Virus record (IMG/VR): IMGVR_UViG_3300006102_000008
Location: 1 to 26,007 of that record
Source: a virus
Direction: 5' to 3' (one strand)
DNA length: 26,007 nucleotides
Within the stretch, counting starts at the first letter, position 1. Every line of letters starts with the position of its first letter. Below, piece after piece: positions 21,838-26,007 of the stretch. A program made the translations under genes and the position numbers. Below the pieces are notes generated by a model. That model saw only the letters and a list, made by a program, of their open reading frames with translations. It was not told the DNA's origin and made no database searches.

Positions 21838-22239
21838 ATGCGCATCTGGATCTGGCTTGCGCGCGCCGGCCTGGCAGCACTCATCGCGGTTGGCATAGCG
21901 GCGATGGTTAAGACGCGGCGGAGCAATGGCGATGCCCCCGCCCCCGTGAGCAACTACGTCCCACTCCCGATGGTGCCTGTGCGCCCCATCACCACACTGC
22001 CGCCCCTCGAGCAGCCAACTCCGGTCGCGCCTGCCGTACCGGTGCCGGCGACTGCTTCAGCAACGCCGGCTCCGCCGGCGAAGCCGAAGGCGGCAAAGAG
22101 TAAAGCTACAAAGCATCACTTCGTCCGCAAGAGCCAGGGGTCACCCAATGCAACGACGGGTCTGCCAATGTTCGACCAGTTGTTCGGAGCACCCGCGGCA
22201 CCGAGTGAAGCCCGTTCTGCTCGAAAAACGAGTCCTTGA
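21838..22239 (+). CDS. small membrane-anchored Pro/Ala-rich protein
   Basis: A 133-residue protein. A single N-terminal hydrophobic helix (about 4-23, WIWLARAGLAALIAVGIAAM) is followed by a basic residue group and a long Pro/Ala/Val-rich stretch (about 33-85), then a Lys-rich segment (KPKAAKSKATKHH). The layout is that of an inner-membrane anchor with an extended periplasmic stalk, as in TonB-like or spanin-like proteins. No family signature was found. The gene is the first after the 21780 promoter. Confidence 0.65.
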   Translation: MRIWIWLARAGLAALIAVGIAAMVKTRRSNGDAPAPVSNYVPLPMVPVRPITTLPPLEQPTPVAPAVPVPATASATPAPPAKPKAAKSKATKHHFVRKSQGSPNATTGLPMFDQLFGAPAAPSEARSARKTSP

Positions 22240-22612
22240 TCGACACGAAGTCGAGCAGATGCTTGCGCGTCCGGTGTTCCAGCGCTTTCCCGGCCCGGAC
22301 GGCAAGCACGCGGTCACAGGCTTCAAGCGCACGCGCAACGGTGCGCCTTCCGGCTACATACGGTTGCCGGTTGAGGAACAGACGTGGGTTTTTATGGGGG
22401 ACCGCCCGCGCGATGCGAGGGGCAGGCCAGGCGTCCCGCATCAAGTGACAATGTACTTGACCACGCTCGTGGACGTGTCCCGCTATACGGGACCGGAGTT
22501 GCGTCAGATTGAAAAGCGCAGGGGCGTATCTGCAACCAAAGGATCTCCCGCCTGGATACGGCGGCAAATCGAACGGGACGTGCTTCGTGGGACATTTCGA
22601 ACAGCAGCCTGA
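22205..22612 (+). CDS. hypothetical protein
   Basis: A 135-residue product if it starts at the GTG at 22205; the frame is open from 22148. It overlaps the preceding gene by 35 nt. It begins VKPVLLEKRVLDRHEVEQML and has a central GPDGKHAVTGFKRTRNGAPSG-type basic turn, then WVFMGDRPRDARGRPG. The composition is soluble and basic. No family recognised. Weak ribosome-site support makes the start uncertain. Confidence 0.55.
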   Translation: MKPVLLEKRVLDRHEVEQMLARPVFQRFPGPDGKHAVTGFKRTRNGAPSGYIRLPVEEQTWVFMGDRPRDARGRPGVPHQVTMYLTTLVDVSRYTGPELRQIEKRRGVSATKGSPAWIRRQIERDVLRGTFRTAA

Positions 22613-22805
22613 GCGCTATTACCGCGTTGAAGAGGGCGAGGGCGGCAATAATCACCATTGGTACGTTTGGGCGCCACTGGGCTCAATCGAGGTCGGCGAC
22701 CTGTTTACGCCGAATGGCGACGCAAGCCCGACTCACGAAGTGACCTCGATCGACGGCGGGTTTGTCTTTGTGCGGAAATTGTCGGCCGAATTATCGCCGG
22801 CTTGA
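22587..22805 (+). CDS. hypothetical small protein
   Basis: About 72 residues if the GTG at 22587 is the start; a longer frame from a TTG at 22509 exists but overlaps the upstream gene by more than 100 nt. The sequence EQQPERYYRVEEGEGG, then NNHHWYVWAPLGSIEVGDLF and THEVTSIDGGFVFVRKL look like a small beta-rich domain. No family recognised. Confidence 0.5.
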   Translation: MGHFEQQPERYYRVEEGEGGNNHHWYVWAPLGSIEVGDLFTPNGDASPTHEVTSIDGGFVFVRKLSAELSPA

Positions 22806-22821
22806 AAGCGGGAGAGGACGT

Positions 22822-23070
22822 GTGCGTACAGTCGAAGTTTTCTACCTCGCCAACGGACAGAAACATTCGGCGACGGTCGGTGCCGAAGCGGCCGGCTCGT
22901 TAGGCATCAAGGCCGGCGCAACTGTGTCGCGGGAACGATTGATGAGATTGTTTGTTATACAACTCAACGATGCCGGCAAACATTTGAGAGAGCGGCGCCC
23001 GACAGTTAACTACGTGCTTGAGCCGTCGTCCAAGCAGAACAAGCGTCGATCGCTGCGGCCGTCGAATTAA
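22822..23070 (+). CDS. hypothetical small basic protein
   Basis: An 82-residue protein from the GTG at 22822, preceded by GGAGAGGA at a good distance. Its beginning RTVEVFYLANGQKHSATVG and the helical VSRERLMRLFVIQLNDAGKH suggest a small alpha/beta fold, with a basic C-terminus (KQNKRRSLRPSN). It converges on the endolysin gene, overlapping its 3' end by four bases. No family recognised. Confidence 0.55.
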   Translation: MRTVEVFYLANGQKHSATVGAEAAGSLGIKAGATVSRERLMRLFVIQLNDAGKHLRERRPTVNYVLEPSSKQNKRRSLRPSN

Positions 23071-23597
23071 GCCCAGAACGGTCGCGACCTTCCGTTTATC
23101 CAGCCCCGCAGGAATTTGCCCTGGCCGGCCGAGTTGGCAACGATGCGGCCGAAAAAGTGTGTGCGCTCTACAACATAGGCTTTCAGGAAGTCGGTGCCCA
23201 TGGCTTCCTGCGCGGCGAATGCCGCATCAACAGTATCCGCGTCCACAACACCGCTGACAGCCAGACCGGCGCCCATATCGTTGAGCAAGTCTTGCAGCCC
23301 CTTGATCGCCCACGTGCCGCTTGTCGTGTACCAGTCATATGCGAACTCCAATATTTCCTGCGGGAGCTGGTCGAGCTTGGGGCGGTGAATGTAGGCGTCG
23401 CGGTAAATTTGACGCGCGTCGTCCTCGGTGAGATTTCGCACGTCTTCCGCGGTCTTGTTGCGTCCGCGCTCAGTGCGGAGGCGGCCGATGGTTATCCCGA
23501 ATTTGGTTGGTCCGCCGCGATCCCCCGGCACATTTTCATAGGTGCGCCCCTCGCGCTCGATGACTTTTGTGATCAGCGCGTCAATCGCGTCTGTCAT
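23067..23597 (-). CDS. endolysin, GH108-type muramidase
   Basis: A 176-residue protein from the ATG at 23597, preceded by GGAGG; a GTG six bases earlier is too close to that site. The N-terminal hydrolase shows VIEREG with the catalytic Glu, VPGDRGGPTKFGIT, and LTEDDARQIYRDAYIHRP, the signature of the GH108/N-acetylmuramidase family. The C-terminal part (GLAVSGVVDADTVDAA and the FLRGWINGR end) corresponds to the family's peptidoglycan-binding domain. It cleaves peptidoglycan for host lysis after a holin opens the membrane. No signal peptide is seen. Confidence 0.88.
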   Translation of the reverse strand: MTDAIDALITKVIEREGRTYENVPGDRGGPTKFGITIGRLRTERGRNKTAEDVRNLTEDDARQIYRDAYIHRPKLDQLPQEILEFAYDWYTTSGTWAIKGLQDLLNDMGAGLAVSGVVDADTVDAAFAAQEAMGTDFLKAYVVERTHFFGRIVANSAGQGKFLRGWINGRSRPFWA

Positions 23598-23898
23598 GCT
23601 CACCTCCGTTGACTGTGATCATCGGCGCCTGATTGGAGATAGTCTGCGCGCGCACAACCTCGTCATGGCGCTGGACTACTTCATCCCGAAACGACTCCAC
23701 CGCAGCGCACGCCCGCCGCATCTGCATGCTGCCTTCGACAAGCATCAGTGGCAGCCATGTGATTGCGCAGCCCCAATGATCGATGTCCGCGTTTGTTTGC
23801 GGATTTTTCCCGCGGACCTGCGCGTACCACTTGCATTTCAAGCCGATGCAGTCCTTTTGTAGCAATGGGCAGAAGTCCCCCACCTTCAATTCGTCCAC
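23581..23898 (-). CDS. conserved-looking phage protein with four Cys
   Basis: A 105-residue protein. The start is GTG at 23898 with AGGAGG about 7 nt upstream, overlapping the fibre stop region. CPLLQKDCIGLKCKWYAQVRGKNP and DHWGCAITWLP give four Cys in a short N-terminal domain that may bind a metal. A helix (VEGSMQMRRACAAVESFRDE) follows. I recall similar small proteins beside phage tail or lysis genes with unknown function, unverified. It overlaps the endolysin start by 17 nt, so the two are co-translated. Confidence 0.65.
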   Translation of the reverse strand: MDELKVGDFCPLLQKDCIGLKCKWYAQVRGKNPQTNADIDHWGCAITWLPLMLVEGSMQMRRACAAVESFRDEVVQRHDEVVRAQTISNQAPMITVNGGEHDRRD

Positions 23899-23910
23899 GC
23901 TATCTCCCTC

Positions 23911-24960
23911 CTAGTTTTTCGTGCAGATGATGACGTTCGCGTAGCTCACGGCGAAATTCATGTTGTTCGACGTGAACGTGTGAGTATGCGCGGAACCGCT
24001 GCCGGCGCTCCCAGTGTTCGCGGAATAAGCGCTGCCGACGCCGGTCACGTCTGGGTTGTTCGTCCCAGCGCCCCCGTAGCCGCCCGTGATAGGGTGGGTG
24101 TGCGGTGGCATTTCACCGATACTGAGCGCGTGCCCATCAACCGTACCTGTTGCGGTGCGCGTCGATGTGAACACGGTGGTGAACGCAGCGCCCGCGACGA
24201 GGCTGCCTCCGCCGGAGCCGGAATTGACAACACGTAGCGCGTAGTCACTGGCCGTTATCGCCGTCCAGCCCGTAGGGGCTGCGGACTGATAGAATACGAT
24301 TCCGGTGGTACTGGCGAAGATTGCTGAATTAGCCGTTGTCTGCGCCGCTGCTGCGGCCGTCGAAGCGGCTGCGGCAGCTGTCGAGACAGTGGCGATTGAC
24401 GCATTGAGCTGATCCGGCGTCGGAGAGTTTTGCAGCCGGAACGCGGTGCCATCATACTCGAATTCGTAGGCGCGCCCGTTTAAACACGTATTGGCTACGA
24501 TGGCCGTCGAGCCATCCGTTTGATAAACTGTCTTCACGCCAAGGGCGTTGATGTTGAGCGTCATCGCGGTCGTGTTGGTCGCGCTGACGTAACCGCGGAC
24601 GCGCAAGCCGGCGCTCAGTGCGGATGGCGGCGGATTGAGCGTTGCCGTGAGCGTATTCGCGTCGGACCCGCCAAAGGTGCCGATGAACGACGCCTTGCCG
24701 CCGACAACCTGTGAGCACACGGCGGCGTGCGCGTCGGCGGTGCCGGCGCCGAGATTGGTGAACTTGTGTGTTCCCATCGGAAGATCGCCGAGTGGGGTGT
24801 TTTGTCCGTCACGCGCAACGCAGTTCACGAGCCCGGTCGCGATGTTCACGAACTCGGTGTTGAACTTCGTCGGATCGATGATGTTGTACGGCGACCCGAG
24901 CGCGTAGTCGTTCGGGAAGTTCTGCGTCAATGTAAAGTTGCCTGAACCATCCCATGGCAT
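23911..24960 (-). CDS. tail fibre/collar protein with HxH tip
   Basis: A 349-residue protein from the ATG at 24960, with GAGGT about 7 nt upstream; the longer frame is rejected because it enters the preceding gene. The N-terminal part (WDGSGNFTLTQNFPNDYALG) looks like a virion attachment domain, as in podovirus-like tail fibres. An Ala/Thr-rich linker or coiled coil (about 220-245) leads to a tail-collar-type C-terminus. There, MPPHTHPI and SAHTHTFTSN (HxH pairs) resemble metal-binding tips of receptor-binding fibres. This is likely the host-recognition protein. Confidence 0.8.
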   Translation of the reverse strand: MPWDGSGNFTLTQNFPNDYALGSPYNIIDPTKFNTEFVNIATGLVNCVARDGQNTPLGDLPMGTHKFTNLGAGTADAHAAVCSQVVGGKASFIGTFGGSDANTLTATLNPPPSALSAGLRVRGYVSATNTTAMTLNINALGVKTVYQTDGSTAIVANTCLNGRAYEFEYDGTAFRLQNSPTPDQLNASIATVSTAAAAASTAAAAAQTTANSAIFASTTGIVFYQSAAPTGWTAITASDYALRVVNSGSGGGSLVAGAAFTTVFTSTRTATGTVDGHALSIGEMPPHTHPITGGYGGAGTNNPDVTGVGSAYSANTGSAGSGSAHTHTFTSNNMNFAVSYANVIICTKN

Positions 24961-24964
24961 GGTG

Positions 24965-26007
24965 TTACCTCGTTGAATTCGCTGTCGCCGCCTGAGTGCC
25001 AGTGCCGGCGGCGGTTGACATTTGGAAAAGGTTATTAAGGATAGCCTCGCGCCTGCTCGCGGGAATCCCCTGCAACCTGTCAAGCATCTGAGTCATTTGG
25101 CCGGCGTCGCCATAGCGCGTCGTCAAATGTCGCAGTATCGCCTCGGCCCGCGCCGGCTGATTATCAGCGCCGAGCATCGCCAACGCCTTGCCAATAAAGG
25201 TCGAGTGATACCCCATGACTGCGCCAGCGCCGAGTTTCGTAATATCGTCTACTATGCTTGAAGCTCTCTGAGCATTGAGCCCGGCGTCTGCGGCGGCCTG
25301 CGGAGTCTGGCGCAACATGTTGGAGGCGACGCCGTATTGTCGTTGCGCGTCTCGCAGCGCGCCTATGAAATTTTGGGCGTCAGCGTTTCCACCTTGTAGG
25401 GCGCCCTGAAATGTATCTCGCGCAACTCCGGCGTTAAAATCTCGTGCCCCACTTCGTTCGCCATTTTGCACCAAGCTCTGCAACACTTGATCCATAACGT
25501 CCAAGTGTGCGGGGGAGTAGGTGCCGGGGGCGTTCGACGGGGCAATGTTGCGCGCGCGCAACCAATCTCTTGCGGTGGCGTCTGCGCCGGCAATCAAGGG
25601 ATTCGCATTGGCGCCCTGCGTCAACTGTTGCAACTGCGGGCTGGATACATTCGGCATCTGATGCAGGGCATCGTATGATGCCTGAGCCTGATCACGCCGT
25701 ATTCTGTCTGTCTCAGCAATACGCCTATCCAGCATGCCCGCGCCGGCAGCGCTATCGTTCCTCACCGCATTGGCGAGACCGGAGCCGTAGTCAAGGGTGG
25801 TGGCGAGGGAGCGTTCCGCGTCGATTGCGCCGGTCACCGGGTCCGGCGGAGCATTCACTTGCCCGCGAACGTTGTTGATTACATCATCCCGCGTGATTGT
25901 CTGCCCCTCGCGCGCGCTTTGCCGCGCCGCAGAATTGTCGAAGGCGTCACCAACGGCGCGCATGGCCTGATTGTCAGAAACCACGCCCCTCGCGTAGGGC
26001 ACTCGCG
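24965..26007 (-). CDS. virion structural or internal protein, 5'-truncated by the window
   Basis: The last 346 or so residues of a protein whose frame is open to the window edge, so the start lies outside. The sequence is Ala/Gln/Asn/Arg-rich and mostly alpha-helical, with repeated ArgAla-rich helices, and ends in QAATANSTR. No enzymatic motif is visible. Just before the tail fibre, the position and composition fit an internal virion or ejection protein of a short-tailed phage, or a large minor tail protein. The identity is inferred from context. Confidence 0.6.
   Translation of the reverse strand, partial: RVPYARGVVSDNQAMRAVGDAFDNSAARQSAREGQTITRDDVINNVRGQVNAPPDPVTGAIDAERSLATTLDYGSGLANAVRNDSAAGAGMLDRRIAETDRIRRDQAQASYDALHQMPNVSSPQLQQLTQGANANPLIAGADATARDWLRARNIAPSNAPGTYSPAHLDVMDQVLQSLVQNGERSGARDFNAGVARDTFQGALQGGNADAQNFIGALRDAQRQYGVASNMLRQTPQAAADAGLNAQRASSIVDDITKLGAGAVMGYHSTFIGKALAMLGADNQPARAEAILRHLTTRYGDAGQMTQMLDRLQGIPASRREAILNNLFQMSTAAGTGTQAATANSTR

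Noticed and set aside
1-26007. CRISPR array, insertion sequence or rRNA
   Set aside because: No regularly spaced direct repeats of CRISPR length, no transposase and no rRNA-like conserved blocks were seen.

Overview
The window looks like about 26 kb of a temperate tailed phage or prophage with GC-rich DNA. Most of the genome is tightly packed in blocks on both strands, with many ATGA or near-ATGA junctions. The host is most likely a proteobacterium, probably an alphaproteobacterium. That rests on the family resemblance of the GH108-type endolysin, the gene-transfer-agent-type holin and the codon and base composition, so it is an inference. No rRNA, tRNA, CRISPR array or insertion sequence is visible.

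Layout. (1) 1-532 is non-coding, with a strong promoter at 256-284 and a possible structured leader at 350-421. (2) 533-10340 (+) is a long operon: a small membrane protein, a holin candidate, a YhhQ/VUT-type queuosine-precursor transporter, an MT-A70 DNA methyltransferase, a 3'-5' exonuclease, an HD phosphohydrolase, a C5-cytosine methyltransferase, a metallophosphoesterase, a primase-polymerase/helicase and a second holin. (3) 17875-10093 (-) is an early recombination/replication region: RuvC-like resolvase, dATP/dGTP-diphosphohydrolase-type protein, Sak4-like ATPase, a DUF669-like ssDNA-binding candidate, a Cas4-like iron-sulfur nuclease, a DEAH helicase and two zinc-ribbon proteins. (4) 17997-20073 (+) is the lysogeny module: CI-like repressor, excisionase-like protein and tyrosine integrase, followed by a non-coding region that is the best place for attP. 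(5) 20530-21672 (-) is a multi-pass membrane protein with a cytoplasmic winged-helix-like tail. (6) 21838-23070 (+) holds four small genes of unknown function. (7) 26007-23067 (-) is the end of the structural module: a truncated virion protein, a tail fibre, a Cys-rich small protein and the endolysin.

How it may work together. The repressor sits beside a divergent control region. Several promoters in the window share a TTGACAG(A/G)ACGC-like -35 region, which suggests common repressor control. The minus-strand early operon supplies an exonuclease/Sak4/SSB-like/RuvC recombination set. The plus-strand operon combines DNA methylation, nucleotide-pool enzymes and replication.

Most unusual points. 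The cytosine methyltransferase gene is overlapped almost entirely by a second long open frame that carries its own in-frame repeats and a coherent C-terminal motif, which may be a dual-coding gene. The CI-like repressor appears to have lost both catalytic residues of its S24 domain. The integrase lacks the usual second catalytic arginine. The phage carries a queuosine-precursor transporter. Several adjacent genes overlap by 170-250 nt, including one antisense tail-to-tail overlap.
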